From assembly GCF_024700075.1 (NCBI RefSeq), contig NZ_JAJONE010000001.1, positions 2,632,001-2,696,000 of the forward strand: a DNA stretch of 64,000 bases. Reading direction: 5' to 3'. Below are positions 40,187 through 49,558 of this stretch, piece by piece. Both the position numbers and the translations under genes were made by a program. This stretch comes from Hymenobacter sp. J193 (lineage in GTDB: Bacteria > Bacteroidota > Bacteroidia > Cytophagales > Hymenobacteraceae). Each line of letters starts with the position of its first letter. Within the stretch, counting starts at the first letter, position 1. Below the pieces are notes generated by a model. The model was not told where the DNA came from and ran no database searches. It saw nothing but the letters and a program-made list of their open reading frames with translations.

Positions 40187-40930
40187 TTAACGCTTTTCGG
40201 GAGCTTGTTGAGTTGAGGCGAAGGTGATGGGCAGCGTGTACCTTACCTCTATCGGAGTAGGCCGTGGCGGCTGCACCCAGCGGGGCATTTTCCGCACCAC
40301 ACGCAGCGCTTCACCGTCCAGAGCAGGGCTGACTCCTTTCAACACCTTGGCCTGCGTGAGGTTTCCGGTTTTTGTGATAACGAAGCCAATGAATACTGTG
40401 CCTTCGGCTGTATTAGAAGCGGAGTAATGCAGATTCCTTCTCAGATAAGCCACCAAAGAATCTTGCCCGCCTGGAAACGATGGCATGGGCTCAAGAATGC
40501 AGCTAACCAACAGTTTCGCCTGCCTCTGCGAAGCGGATGGTGCAATTTTTAAACTCAGCGCAGCCGCTGAAACATCATTAATAGTCCTAATTCCGGTTAT
40601 GGCCGGTTCTGCGCGGGGCAGGAACTGCCCCACCGCTTCTCGCGCCGACAGCCCTGACGCGCACACCAGCACCAACGCAACTACAAACTGTCGCAATCGG
40701 AGGCGCAATTTCGGCGGTGCGGCCAGTTGCTCTGCCCGGAGCCGGCCACACACGCGGCCATCGGGGGAGACGGTATGGGCCATTAGTAGGTCGACTTGGG
40801 TGCTACTCGTAACGTTGACCACCTCGCGGTTGTAGCCTACGCAGTGTCGGCCCTGGGCGGTAGGCGTTATCTGTTGCCAGTCTTCGGAGCAGGCGCGTAG
40901 CTGTACATTCAAAATAGGTAACTCCAGCAT
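40187..40930 (-). CDS. TonB-like C-terminal domain protein (paralogue 2, Cys motif degraded)
   Basis: 247 residues, collinear with the next gene downstream: MLELPILNVQLRACSEDWQQ at the start, GRHCVGYNREVVNVTSSTQV where the paralogue has C-x2-C (second Cys lost), then VCGRLRAEQLAAPPKLR, a membrane helix and the TonB fold (GGQDSLVAYLRRN, GTVFIGFVITKTGNLTQA, LDGEALRVVRKMP). The pair arose by tandem duplication. If the N-terminal cysteines bind metal, this copy cannot. The two genes are separated by five bases and form an operon. Confidence 0.8.
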   Translation of the reverse strand: MLELPILNVQLRACSEDWQQITPTAQGRHCVGYNREVVNVTSSTQVDLLMAHTVSPDGRVCGRLRAEQLAAPPKLRLRLRQFVVALVLVCASGLSAREAVGQFLPRAEPAITGIRTINDVSAAALSLKIAPSASQRQAKLLVSCILEPMPSFPGGQDSLVAYLRRNLHYSASNTAEGTVFIGFVITKTGNLTQAKVLKGVSPALDGEALRVVRKMPRWVQPPRPTPIEVRYTLPITFASTQQAPEKR

Positions 40931-40947
40931 AGTTGAATAACTAAAAA

Positions 40948-40986
40948 GCCCGGTTGCCGGAGGGTAACGCGTACCGGCAACCGGGC
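40948..40986 (-). terminator. Terminator downstream of the WG-repeat gene
   Basis: GCCCGGTTGCCGG / CCGGCAACCGGGC 13-base stem; reading the minus strand it is followed by five T. It lies 28 bases after the stop at 41015. Confidence 0.85.
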
Positions 40987-41014
40987 AGTATATAAGTAGC
41001 AGGAAAGCCGGAGC

Positions 41015-41791
41015 TTACTCGAAAAACTCCTTGCCGCTGCTGTCGATGTAGCCCATGCGGCCGTCGGGGGTTTCCACGCGGGCTACGTCGCCGATGAAGG
41101 GCTCGGCCAGGCGGTATTTGGGCGCCACCAGCCAGCGGCCCTCGGCGTTGAGGTAGCCGTAGCGGCCCTGCTGCCGGGCAATGGGAAAGCGGAAGTCGTT
41201 TTGTGGAGAAGCCACGATGGTGTCCAGCTCCAGGGGGAGGGTGATTTTGCCCTTGCGGTTGAGCACGCCCCACTTGTTGCCCTGCCGCACAAACAGCAGC
41301 TGGCGGTAGTCTTCCCGGATTTCGTCGTACTCGGCCGGCACCACCGCCGAGCCCACCGTAAAGCGGAAACCCAGCTTGCCCTGACGCCGCACCACGTCGC
41401 CCAGGGAAAGGTAGTCTTCCTCCGGCGCGGCCTCGGGCGGGGAAGTCAGGCGGCTGCCGGTAGCATCTATATCGAAGGTTTCGCCCCGGAGCGTGACGGT
41501 AGCGCGGCCTTTGTAAAACGTGGCGGCTTTGGAGAAGTGCACGGGCGTGATGGGGTTGCCGCCGCCGTCGATGTAGCCATACAGCCCGTTCTGGCGCACC
41601 CAGGCCACTTCTTCCACAAACGGCCCGGCCTCCTCATACTGCAGCGGCAGCACCACGCGGCGGCTGTGGTCGGCATAGCCCCACTTGTCGCCCCGCCGAA
41701 AGGGCACCAGCCGGCCGCTCACCAGGTCCTGCGCGGCGGTAAGCGCCAGCGCGAGTATGCCCATTCCTAGAAACTGCCACTGCCTTTTCAT
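41015..41791 (-). CDS. WG-repeat protein, secreted or lipid-free envelope protein
   Basis: 258 residues with an N-terminal signal peptide (FLGMGILALALTAAQ). Repeats of the W-G type follow: RGDKWGYADHSRRVVLPLQYEEA, QNGLYGYIDGGGNPITPVHF, QGNKWGVLNRKGKITLPLEL, QQGRYGYLNAEGRWLVAPKY and DGRMGYIDSSGKEFFE, so four to five units of about 45 residues. WG repeats are thought to form beta-rich solenoids in envelope proteins; no specific function is known. It has its own promoter region and terminator. Confidence 0.85.
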   Translation of the reverse strand: MKRQWQFLGMGILALALTAAQDLVSGRLVPFRRGDKWGYADHSRRVVLPLQYEEAGPFVEEVAWVRQNGLYGYIDGGGNPITPVHFSKAATFYKGRATVTLRGETFDIDATGSRLTSPPEAAPEEDYLSLGDVVRRQGKLGFRFTVGSAVVPAEYDEIREDYRQLLFVRQGNKWGVLNRKGKITLPLELDTIVASPQNDFRFPIARQQGRYGYLNAEGRWLVAPKYRLAEPFIGDVARVETPDGRMGYIDSSGKEFFE

Positions 41792-41962
41792 GCGCGAATT
41801 ACCCGTCAGCCGTATCGTGTGCCTCTAAATATACTAGTTATGAACAAACGGCGCGCAAACCCGGAAGAGTTCAGGCCTGAAAGCGGGAAATGAGGGCCGG
41901 GCTGGTTTGGCCGAAGGGGTGTTGCCTTGTACCTTCCTGCCTCACTCTCTCCCGAAAAGGCT

Positions 41963-43276
41963 ATGCAAACCCGAGTCGGACTACTGATGCTGAGTTTATT
42001 GCTGGGCAGTGCGCCCGGCGTAGTAGCCCAAAAGGCTACGGCCCTGGATGCCCGCATTGCCCGGCTAGCCGCCCAACAGGAGCAGCAGGTAATAGCCTGG
42101 CGCCGCGACCTGCACGAGCACCCCGAGCTGGGCAACCAGGAAACGCGCACCGCCGCGCTGGTGGCCGCCGAGCTGCGCCGCCTGGGCCTGGAAGTACAAA
42201 CCGGGGTGGCCCGCACCGGCGTGGTGGCGCTGCTGCGCGGCGGCCGGCCCGGCCCCGTGGTGGCTTTGCGCGCCGATATGGATGCCCTGCCCGTGACGGA
42301 AAACACCAGCCTGCCCTTCGCTTCCAAGGCCACTGCCACCTACAACGGCCAGGCAGTGGGCGTGATGCACGCCTGCGGGCACGACACCCACGTGGCCATG
42401 CTGCTGGGCGCCGCCCGTGTGCTCACCGACCTGCGCAAAGACCTGCGCGGCACCGTGAAGTTTATCTTCCAGCCGGCCGAGGAAGGCTCCCTGCCGGGAG
42501 AGGAAGGCGGGGCCCGCCTCATGGTGAAGGAAGGCGTGCTCGAAAATCCGAAAGTAGACGCCATCTTCGGGGTGCACATCAACGCCCAGACGGAAGTGGG
42601 CACGCTCAAGTACCGTCCCGAGGGCGAAATGGCTGCTTCCGACGTGTTTAAGATTGTGGTGAAGGGCAAGTCGGCGCATGGGGCCTACCCCTGGCTGAGC
42701 GTAGACCCGGTCGTAGCGGCCGCGCAGATTGTGATGGGCCTGCAAACCATCATCAGCCGCCAGACCCAGCTCACCGAGGATGCAGCCGTGCTGACGGTAG
42801 GGATGATTCATGGCGGGGTGCGCAACAACATCATTCCCGAGCAGGTGGAGCTGACGGGCACCATCCGCACCTTCAGCAAGGAAATGCAGCAGAAAATCTG
42901 GGAAGCCGTGCGCCGTACCGCCACCAGCATTGCTGCCAGCAGCGGGGCCACCGCTGAAGTGAGCATCGAGAACTACGCGCCCGTAACCTACAACGACCCG
43001 CGCCTGACGGCACAGATGATGCCCAGCCTGCGCCGGGCAGCCGGCGTGGGCCCGGTGGTGCTGCAAAAAGCCGTGACCGGGGCCGAAGACTTTGCTTTCT
43101 TCCAGGAAAAAGTGCCCGGCCTGTTCGTGTTCGTGGGAGGCATGCCCAAGGGTAAAAACGCCGCCGACACGGCTCCGCACCACACGGCCGGCTTTTTCAT
43201 TGATGAAAGCGGCCTCACCCTAGGTGTGCGTACCCTCACTACCTTAGCCGTCGATTACCTGTCGGCCAAACACTAG
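41963..43276 (+). CDS. M20 amidohydrolase (N-acyl-amino acid / hippurate hydrolase type)
   Basis: 437 residues with a signal peptide (LLMLSLLLGSAPGVVAQ). Metal-binding motifs include LRADMDALPV, VMHACGHDTHVAMLLG, FIFQPAEEG, a dimerisation lid segment (VVKGKSAHGAYPW) and TGAEDFAFFQEKVPG. It hydrolyses N-acylated amino acids or peptides in the periplasm or outside. ATG 41963 is preferred, since the signal peptide begins there. The ATP-grasp gene starts 21 bases downstream and may be in the same transcript. Confidence 0.92.
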   Translation: MQTRVGLLMLSLLLGSAPGVVAQKATALDARIARLAAQQEQQVIAWRRDLHEHPELGNQETRTAALVAAELRRLGLEVQTGVARTGVVALLRGGRPGPVVALRADMDALPVTENTSLPFASKATATYNGQAVGVMHACGHDTHVAMLLGAARVLTDLRKDLRGTVKFIFQPAEEGSLPGEEGGARLMVKEGVLENPKVDAIFGVHINAQTEVGTLKYRPEGEMAASDVFKIVVKGKSAHGAYPWLSVDPVVAAAQIVMGLQTIISRQTQLTEDAAVLTVGMIHGGVRNNIIPEQVELTGTIRTFSKEMQQKIWEAVRRTATSIAASSGATAEVSIENYAPVTYNDPRLTAQMMPSLRRAAGVGPVVLQKAVTGAEDFAFFQEKVPGLFVFVGGMPKGKNAADTAPHHTAGFFIDESGLTLGVRTLTTLAVDYLSAKH

Positions 43277-43297
43277 CGCCGCTTACCTTTCTTCTCT

Positions 43298-44176
43298 GTG
43301 AATATTGCCCTGGTTTCCTACGAAGGCCGCTTAAGCTCCCAATACGCGGCCGATACGGTAGCGGATGAAGACACGCTGCTGGCAAACTATTTAACTAGCC
43401 GCGGCCATCAGGTGACCATCGAAATCTGGTCGGATGTGGCTGTGCGCTGGGCGCAGTACGAAGCAGTAGTCCTTAAGTCGCCCTGGGACTATTTCGACCG
43501 CATAGCCGAGTTTTACGCCTGGCTCACGCGCTTGGAGAGTTGGGGCGTACAGCTGCTGAATCCTATTTCCGTGGTGCGCTGGAACGCCGACAAGCGTTAC
43601 CTGCTGGAAATGGCCGAAGCCGGTGTGCCCGTAGTGCCTTCGCAATGGCTGGCGCGGGGCAGTAAGCTGCATGTGGACGCGTTGTTTGCGGCATTGGGCC
43701 AGCCCGGGCAGCTCATCATCAAGCCGGCGGTGAGCGGAGGGGCCAAAAACACCTTTGCCCTTACCGCTGCCGAGGCCACGGCACAGGCTGATTTCCTGCA
43801 GGAACTGCTAGCCGAAGAGGACTTTCTGGCTCAGCCTTTCCTGCCCCAGATTCAGACGCAGGGCGAATGGTCGTTGGTGTACCTGGGTGGACAGTTCAGC
43901 CATTGCGTGCTGAAAACCCCCAAGGCGGGCGACTTCCGGGTGCAGCATTACCTCGGCGGCGGCATCGAGCCGCACCCCGCGCCCGCCCATATCCGCCCGG
44001 TCGCCGACGACATCGTGCGCCGGTTCGCGCCCGGCTGCCTCTACGCCCGCGTGGATGGAGTGGAAGTAGACGGGCAGTTTCTGTTGATGGAATTGGAGCT
44101 GATTGAGCCCTTCCTGTATCTGGAAACGGACGCCGCCTCGTGGCCCCGCTACGAGCAGGCGCTGATGCAGGGTTGA
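43298..44176 (+). CDS. ATP-grasp protein (RimK / glutathione-synthase-like)
   Basis: 292 residues from a GTG at 43298. The fold follows the ATP-grasp order: a pre-ATP-grasp domain (ALVSYEGRLSSQY... and VVLKSPWDYFDR), LIIKPAVSGGAKNTF (ATP-binding lid loop), LAQPFLPQIQTQGEWSLVYL and YARVDGVEVDGQFLLMELELI (metal ligands). Similar proteins join an amino acid or peptide to a carboxylate; some act in cycloserine or glutathione synthesis. The substrate cannot be told. It follows the M20 amidohydrolase by 21 bases, a likely operon for modified amino acids or peptides. Confidence 0.85.
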   Translation: MNIALVSYEGRLSSQYAADTVADEDTLLANYLTSRGHQVTIEIWSDVAVRWAQYEAVVLKSPWDYFDRIAEFYAWLTRLESWGVQLLNPISVVRWNADKRYLLEMAEAGVPVVPSQWLARGSKLHVDALFAALGQPGQLIIKPAVSGGAKNTFALTAAEATAQADFLQELLAEEDFLAQPFLPQIQTQGEWSLVYLGGQFSHCVLKTPKAGDFRVQHYLGGGIEPHPAPAHIRPVADDIVRRFAPGCLYARVDGVEVDGQFLLMELELIEPFLYLETDAASWPRYEQALMQG

Positions 44177-44182
44177 ATGGTT

Positions 44183-44342
44183 GTCATGGCGAGCGGCGCG
44201 AAGCAATCTATCCTGAACAAAACCAGCCCCGTCCTTCTACCACAAAGCCCCTGACGTCAGCGTGAACGTCAGGGGCTTCTAATTTGCCCAGGACGGAGGC
44301 ACACCGCTTGATGCGCGAAATGGCATGCCTCCTCGCCATGAC
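44183..44342. repeat. Inverted terminal repeat unit around a hairpin (GTCATGGCGAG ... CTCGCCATGAC)
   Basis: GTCATGGCGAG (44183-44193) and CTCGCCATGAC (44332-44342) are perfect 11-base inverted ends, 160 bases in all. The left end continues GCGGCGCGAAGCAATCT, a string I associate with common Bacteroidetes intergenic repeats. A terminator-like hairpin lies inside. It could be a small non-autonomous mobile element or a REP-like unit. Confidence 0.55.
44245..44278. terminator. Terminator between convergent genes
   Basis: AAGCCCCTGACGT / ACGTCAGGGGCTT 13-base stem with an eight-base loop, between the ATP-grasp gene and the convergent SDR gene. Confidence 0.8.
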
Positions 44343-44380
44343 CAGCACACCGCCCCGCACCCGGAAAACCGTTCAATCTT

Positions 44381-45160
44381 TCAGAACCCGTTTACCAAGA
44401 AGCCGCCATCCACGCTCAGGCACTGGCCCGTGATGTAGCTGGCCGCCGGCATACACAGAAATGCCACGGCGGCGCTTACTTCCTCCGGCTCACCTATCCG
44501 TCGCATGGGCGTGCGGGCCACTACTTCGGTCAGGTAATCAGGGTTTTGTAGTACGGTTTCGGCCAGGGGCGTACGGATGTACCATGGCGCCACCGTATTC
44601 ACCCGGATGCCGTCGGCGGCCCACTCCACGGCCAGGTTGCGGCCCAGTTGGGTCATAGCGGCTTTCGTCATGCCGTAGATGGAGCCGGTGCGAAGGGCAG
44701 TCAGCCCGGCCACCGAGGCCACATTTACGATGCTGGCTCCTCTGGCGGCCTTCAGCAGCGGGTGCGCGCCCTGGCACAGCCCAAACACCGATTCCAGGTT
44801 GGTAGCCATCAGCTGCTGGTATTCGGCCGGGGAATACGCGGTGGTGGGCTTGCGGATGTTGGTGCCCACATTATTGACCAGAATGTGCAGCTGCTGCCCA
44901 AGCTTTCCGGTGGCTTCCAGCACGGTGGCCCGGCCCGCAGCCTGGCTGACGTCGGCGGCAATGGCGTGAGCGGGCAGGCCCTGCTGCTGCCAGTGCTCTA
45001 CCTGCTGCTGCAAGGCCTCGGGCTGCCGGGCTACAGCCAGCACGGTAGCGCCCAACTGTAGCAGTTCCTGCGCCACTGCGGCCCCTATGCCTTTAGAGGC
45101 GCCGGTAACAAGGGTGAGCTTACCGGCAAGGCTCCAACGCGAATTGATAGGACTGATCAT
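44381..45160 (-). CDS. Short-chain dehydrogenase/reductase (tropinone-reductase-like)
   Basis: 259 residues: [12 protein letters not shown] cofactor motif at 19-30, [11 protein letters not shown], Ser in [12 protein letters not shown] and the catalytic Y-x3-K in [13 protein letters not shown], then the C-terminal [25 protein letters not shown] plus YIRTPLAE resemble the tropinone reductase-like branch. NAD(P)H dependent; the substrate is not identified. Alone on the minus strand, with an AT-rich upstream region shared with the divergent M4 gene. Confidence 0.92.
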   Translation of the reverse strand: MISPINSRWSLAGKLTLVTGASKGIGAAVAQELLQLGATVLAVARQPEALQQQVEHWQQQGLPAHAIAADVSQAAGRATVLEATGKLGQQLHILVNNVGTNIRKPTTAYSPAEYQQLMATNLESVFGLCQGAHPLLKAARGASIVNVASVAGLTALRTGSIYGMTKAAMTQLGRNLAVEWAADGIRVNTVAPWYIRTPLAETVLQNPDYLTEVVARTPMRRIGEPEEVSAAVAFLCMPAASYITGQCLSVDGGFLVNGF

Positions 45161-45438
45161 CGAAAAATTTGTGAGGCAATATCAAAAGAAAAAATTTGTA
45201 TTAAAGCGAGGCTTACGTCCGTTTGTTTTAGAACAAAATACAGATTTAACACGGAATCAAAGCAATTATCAACTTTCTAGTAGGAGAGAGAATAAATAAA
45301 ATTTTAACAAAATTTTAACCTTTAGATACAAGTTATTCCAATTATTGATAGTTTGGGTCGCCAATCTGTTAAAAGCGCCCTCTCTCGCTTCAGGCACTTG
45401 GCTGAAATCATTTTCACACCACCCCAATCAACCCCATT

Positions 45439-47841
45439 ATGCAAAAGAATTACCCGGCAGTAGCACTGCTGGTGCTTGGCAGCGCCATGTTCGCTCCAGC
45501 TCAAGCCCAGAATGGCGTGCAAGTAAAACAGCGTATTGCCTCGGCAGATGGTCAGCCCGAAATGATCAGCTTCGCCGAAGGCAAAGGCTACAAAGCCGCC
45601 GAAGCCGACAGGATGTTTCGTGAGCAGCTGGGCCTGCTGAAGGACGAGACACTGGTACGCCGCCAGACCGAAAAGGACGAGCTGGGCTTCGTGAACGAGC
45701 GGTACCAGCAGTACTACAAAGGCTACAAAGTTGAACACGGCGACTATCTGCTGCATGCCCGCCAGGGCGAAGTACAGCTGATCAACGGCCGGCTGGAGCG
45801 CGGGATGGAACGCGTGAACACCACGCCTGCCCTGAGCGAAGCCCAGGCCCTGGCCCGCGCCGTTTCCTTTGTAGGCGCCAAAAAGTACATGTGGCAGGAA
45901 GACCAGAGCTTTGCCCCGAAGGGCGAGCTGGTGATTGTGCGCAACGAGCTGGGCAAAGGCGCTGCCGCCGGCAAGCCTACGCTGGCCTACAAGTTCAACA
46001 TCTACGCTCAAGCGCCCGTTAGCCGGGCCTACATCTACGTAGATGCCCGCTCCGGCGACGTCGTGTTCAAGAACGACATCATCAAGCACGCCGCTGCTAC
46101 CGGCACGTTTGCTACCCGCTACAGTGGCACCGAAACGGCCACTACCGACAGCTACAACGGAACGTACCGGCTGCGCGATGTAACGCGCGGCAGCGGTATT
46201 CAGACCTATAACTGCAAAAAAGGCAGCAGCTACACCGCCGCCGTTGATTTCACCGACGCTGACAACAGCTGGACGGAGTACAACAACGCCAACTTCGACA
46301 ACGCTGCCCTCGACGCCCACTACGGTGCCCAGAGCACGTACGACTACTTCAAGAACATTCACGCCCGCAACTCCTACAACAACGCTGGCGCGGCTATTAA
46401 AAGCTACGTGCACTTCGACGACACCCCCGGCGACGGAGTAGGTTTCGAAAATGCGTACTGGGACGGCACCCGCATGACATACGGTGATGGCGCTAGCCGC
46501 TTCCAGCCCCTGACCTCGCTCGACGTGGCCGCCCACGAAATCGGCCACGCCGTGTGCACCTACTCGGCTAATCTGACGTACTCCTACGAGTCGGGCGCCC
46601 TCAACGAAGGCTTCTCCGATATCTGGGGCGCCTGCGTGGAGTACTACAAAGACCCCACGAAGAGCACCTGGCTTATCGGCGAAGACATCGACAAGCAGCG
46701 TCCTTCCCTGCGCTCCATGAGCAACCCCAACGCCGAAGGCCAGCCCGATACCTACAAGGGCACGAACTGGTACAGCGGCAGCGGCGACAACGGCGGTGTA
46801 CACTACAACTCCGGCGTACTCAACCATTGGTTCTACCGTCTGTCGGTAGGTGGCAGCGGCACGAATGATATTGGCAGCGCCTTCAGCGTAGCGGGCATTG
46901 GCATTGATAAAGCCGCCCGCATTGCCTACCGTACCGAAACCGTTTACCTGACTTCCTCCTCCAACTACGCCGCCGCGCGCACAGGCTCCATTCAGGCTGC
47001 CAAAGACCTATACGGGGCTGGCTCGGCCGAAGAGCAGGCCGTAACCAACGCCTGGTATGCAGTAGGCGTAGGCGCTGCCTATGGCGGGGGCACCACGCCT
47101 CCTCCCACCACCGTTACGTATTGCGCTTCGAAAGGCACCAACGTATCGTATGAGTGGATTGACTACGTAGGCCTGGGCTCTATTGCCCGTACTTCCAGCA
47201 AGGATGCCGGTTACTACAACGGCACCGCTACCAGCACGTCCCTGGCCGCCGGTTCTTCGCAGACCATCAGCTACAGCGCTGGCTACACCTCCACGGCTTA
47301 CACCGAGTACTGGAAAATCTACATCGACTACAACCGCGATGGTGACTTCACGGACAGCGGCGAGTTGGTAGCTTCGCGCTCCTCGGCCAGCAGCGCCACG
47401 CTCACCAGCACGTTTACGGTGCCCCTCACGGCTAGGACCGGCGCTGCCCGCCTGCGCATCGTGATGAGCGACGGCTCGGGTACGACCAGCTGCAACAGCT
47501 ACAGCTACGGCGAAACCGAAGACTACACCGTGAACATCACGGGCGGTGCCGCCATTGCGGCTGCCAGCACGGGTTCTTCGGCCAATCAGATTATCGGCAA
47601 AGAAGACAGCCGCGGTCTGGAGCTGTATCCTAACCCGGCTTCCGATGTAGTGCGCATCTCCCTGCCCGGTGGCGCCAAGGTGGCCAGCGTGAAGGTGGTT
47701 GACCTGCGCGGTGCTTCCGTAGGCGGTGCTCGCTACAACGACAACGGCACGCTGAACGTAAGCGGCCTGGCTAAAGGGGTGTATATGCTGTCGGTAAGCG
47801 ACGGACAGAAAACCTTCCACACGCGCTTCGTGAAGCAATAG
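45439..47841 (+). CDS. Secreted M4 metalloprotease (thermolysin family) with GEVED domain and type 9 sorting tail
   Basis: 800 residues: signal peptide (VALLVLGSAMFAPAQAQ), FTP-like propeptide with pro-domain (AQALARAVSFVGAKKY), then the peptidase with HEIGH at 366-370 (DVAAHEIGHAVCTYS) and the third zinc ligand Glu in ALNEGFSDIWGAC. A GEVED domain follows at about 560-700 (YWKIYIDYNRDGDFTDSGEL and SYGETEDYTVNI). The last 75 residues are a type A sorting domain (ELYPNPASDVVRISLPGGAK to GVYMLSVSDGQK). It would be exported across the outer membrane by the type 9 system and probably degrades proteins outside the cell. Confidence 0.97.
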   Translation: MQKNYPAVALLVLGSAMFAPAQAQNGVQVKQRIASADGQPEMISFAEGKGYKAAEADRMFREQLGLLKDETLVRRQTEKDELGFVNERYQQYYKGYKVEHGDYLLHARQGEVQLINGRLERGMERVNTTPALSEAQALARAVSFVGAKKYMWQEDQSFAPKGELVIVRNELGKGAAAGKPTLAYKFNIYAQAPVSRAYIYVDARSGDVVFKNDIIKHAAATGTFATRYSGTETATTDSYNGTYRLRDVTRGSGIQTYNCKKGSSYTAAVDFTDADNSWTEYNNANFDNAALDAHYGAQSTYDYFKNIHARNSYNNAGAAIKSYVHFDDTPGDGVGFENAYWDGTRMTYGDGASRFQPLTSLDVAAHEIGHAVCTYSANLTYSYESGALNEGFSDIWGACVEYYKDPTKSTWLIGEDIDKQRPSLRSMSNPNAEGQPDTYKGTNWYSGSGDNGGVHYNSGVLNHWFYRLSVGGSGTNDIGSAFSVAGIGIDKAARIAYRTETVYLTSSSNYAAARTGSIQAAKDLYGAGSAEEQAVTNAWYAVGVGAAYGGGTTPPPTTVTYCASKGTNVSYEWIDYVGLGSIARTSSKDAGYYNGTATSTSLAAGSSQTISYSAGYTSTAYTEYWKIYIDYNRDGDFTDSGELVASRSSASSATLTSTFTVPLTARTGAARLRIVMSDGSGTTSCNSYSYGETEDYTVNITGGAAIAAASTGSSANQIIGKEDSRGLELYPNPASDVVRISLPGGAKVASVKVVDLRGASVGGARYNDNGTLNVSGLAKGVYMLSVSDGQKTFHTRFVKQ

Positions 47842-47864
47842 TCGAGTAGGCTAGCTTCTCATTG

Positions 47865-47899
47865 AAAAAGGCCCGTCGCACTGCGCGACGGGCCTTTTT
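47865..47899 (+). terminator. Terminator after M4 protease
   Basis: Perfect 15-base arms AAAAAGGCCCGTCGC / GCGACGGGCCTTTTT with a short ACTGC loop. Confidence 0.93.
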
Positions 47900-47918
47900 G
47901 TGTATTTGCTGAATACCC

Positions 47919-48680
47919 TTAGGGCAGGAGCGCATACTCCACTTTCAGCTCCAGCAGGCCGTAGCCGTCGTTGCGGTCGGGGTTGGCCCGTCGGCTCACG
48001 TCGTCAAGGTGGTCGGTGGTAGTGAAGAAGTAGGTGCCCTCGGCCGTGATGCCCACGCGGCGGGACGCGCGCACCGTCAGTCCCAGTCCTACCGGCGCAA
48101 TCAGGGCCGTGGCGGGGTAGTCGTTGCGCTCCGGCGAGTCAAACTGCGTGTCGTTGGTGGGCCGCTCGGTGCCGTGGTACGACTCAGGGCTGTACAGCAA
48201 GGCGCCCACGCCAAACCGCAGATACGGTTTAAGCGTGGCCGGCCCACCGGGGCCATCGGCAAAGTCGCCGGGACCGGGCACCGTCAGGCGTCCCTGGGCA
48301 ATAAGGGAAGCATTGCGCCCCCGAAACGCGAGGCCGCGCGAGGCCAGCCGGTCTTTGGCTCCCACCTGGAAATACGTAAACTCGCCGCCTACCTGCAGGC
48401 CCGGATACAGCTTGTAGAGGGCACCCACGCTGATGGCCGGCCCGATAAAGTTTTCGCCCAGGGAGCCGGTCAGGTCACCGTTATAGTAGGAAATACCGCC
48501 CCCGAAGGTAAGCCGTACCGGTCCCCGGTAGTAAGGCCGGGCCTGGTGGCTGTAGTAGCGCTTACCGCGCGAGGCGCTTTGAGCCTGAACCCTGGAAGGG
48601 GTGCAGACAACGGCGGCCAACGAAGCGGCCAGAAGAAAACGGAGATTCACAGGCAGGAACGCATGGTAATGGCCCGGCAT
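47919..48680 (-). CDS. Outer-membrane beta-barrel protein (DUF6089-like)
   Basis: 253 residues with a signal peptide (LRFLLAASLAAVVCTPSRVQA). The barrel pattern starts GPVRLTFGGGISYYNGDLTG and alternates hydrophobic strands with Gly/Asn turns, including PAISVGALYKLYPGLQVGGE; it ends with YGLLELKVEYALLP, a C-terminal strand. GGGISYYNGDL is typical of DUF6089-type Bacteroidetes outer-membrane proteins. No transport role is known. The tetratricopeptide gene lies upstream, read in the same direction. Confidence 0.75.
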   Translation of the reverse strand: MPGHYHAFLPVNLRFLLAASLAAVVCTPSRVQAQSASRGKRYYSHQARPYYRGPVRLTFGGGISYYNGDLTGSLGENFIGPAISVGALYKLYPGLQVGGEFTYFQVGAKDRLASRGLAFRGRNASLIAQGRLTVPGPGDFADGPGGPATLKPYLRFGVGALLYSPESYHGTERPTNDTQFDSPERNDYPATALIAPVGLGLTVRASRRVGITAEGTYFFTTTDHLDDVSRRANPDRNDGYGLLELKVEYALLP

Positions 48681-48725
48681 ACGCCGGCCGGGCCTTCGTC
48701 GTTGCGCAACGCCGGCCTGGAGCTT

Positions 48726-49457
48726 TTATTTGAACTTGCCCTGAGGGTCGGGCTGCTTGGCGAGCAGCTCACTGATTAAGCCGAAATCCAGCAGCGCCAT
48801 GTTGTACTTCTGGGTGGTATGCACGGCTTCCCAGGCCTGAGGATATTTTTCCTGGAGGTAGTAGGCTCGGGCCAGCTGGCTCCAGGCACTGGCATTAGCC
48901 GGCTGGAACTGCACGGCGCGCTCCAGCGTGGTGACGGCATCGGTCAGGTCGCGCTTCTTTTTGCTGGTGGTGTATTGCAGCAGCTGCAGCGTGCCCAGGT
49001 CGCCCAGCAGCGCGGCGTTGTCGGGCGCAAGGACCAGGCCTTGCTGCAGAAGTGGCAGAATTTCGGTTGGCGCGGCCTCGCGCTGGCTGAGTACCACGGC
49101 CTGCCCGCGGAATGCATCGGGGTTGCGCGGGTCCAGGGCCCAAGCCAGGTTGAAGCGGTACATGGCCGTGTCGGGCTGGTTTTCCTGCAGGTACTCAAAG
49201 CCCTTATCCGAGAAGAAGCGGCTGGCCTCGGCCCGCGACGCGAAGCTGCGGGTGGCATCGGCCAGCACAGCCGGCCCCGCCAGCCGTTCGGCTTCGGCAG
49301 CTGATACGCCGCCGTACAAAGGCAGCATGCGCCGGGCAGCGTCGGGCAGGGAGGTAGCCCCGGCTTTTTGCTTGATCTTAACTTTCTGGGCCGAGGCCGG
49401 CGTGAGGGGCAGCAAAGCGGCCAGCAACAGCATGCCGCCCAACAAATAGTTTTTCAT
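48726..49457 (-). CDS. Tetratricopeptide-repeat periplasmic protein
   Basis: 243 residues with a Sec signal peptide (LLGGMLLLAALLPLTPASA). Helical pairs of TPR pattern (YEYLQENQPDTAMYRFNLAWALDPRNPDAF, ASAWSQLARAYYLQEKYPQAWEAVHTTQKY) dominate from residue 80, four to five units. It probably scaffolds other envelope proteins. The next gene downstream, 45 bases away, encodes the outer-membrane barrel, so the two may be co-transcribed. Confidence 0.8.
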   Translation of the reverse strand: MKNYLLGGMLLLAALLPLTPASAQKVKIKQKAGATSLPDAARRMLPLYGGVSAAEAERLAGPAVLADATRSFASRAEASRFFSDKGFEYLQENQPDTAMYRFNLAWALDPRNPDAFRGQAVVLSQREAAPTEILPLLQQGLVLAPDNAALLGDLGTLQLLQYTTSKKKRDLTDAVTTLERAVQFQPANASAWSQLARAYYLQEKYPQAWEAVHTTQKYNMALLDFGLISELLAKQPDPQGKFK

Positions 49458-49558
49458 GAGAATATAGGTCAGGAAACCGGCCGGGAGGTTGCAAGCTCCC
49501 AGGGTGTTCCGACAAATATACTACCTGAAAAAAGAGCAAACCGGCGCACTGCAACAAC

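Noticed and set aside
45322..46827. 501-codon open frame antisense to the M4 protease gene
   Set aside because: The sense gene has full family motifs. Long antisense frames are common in high-GC DNA, and this one is repetitive in Val/Gly/Ala with no family motif.
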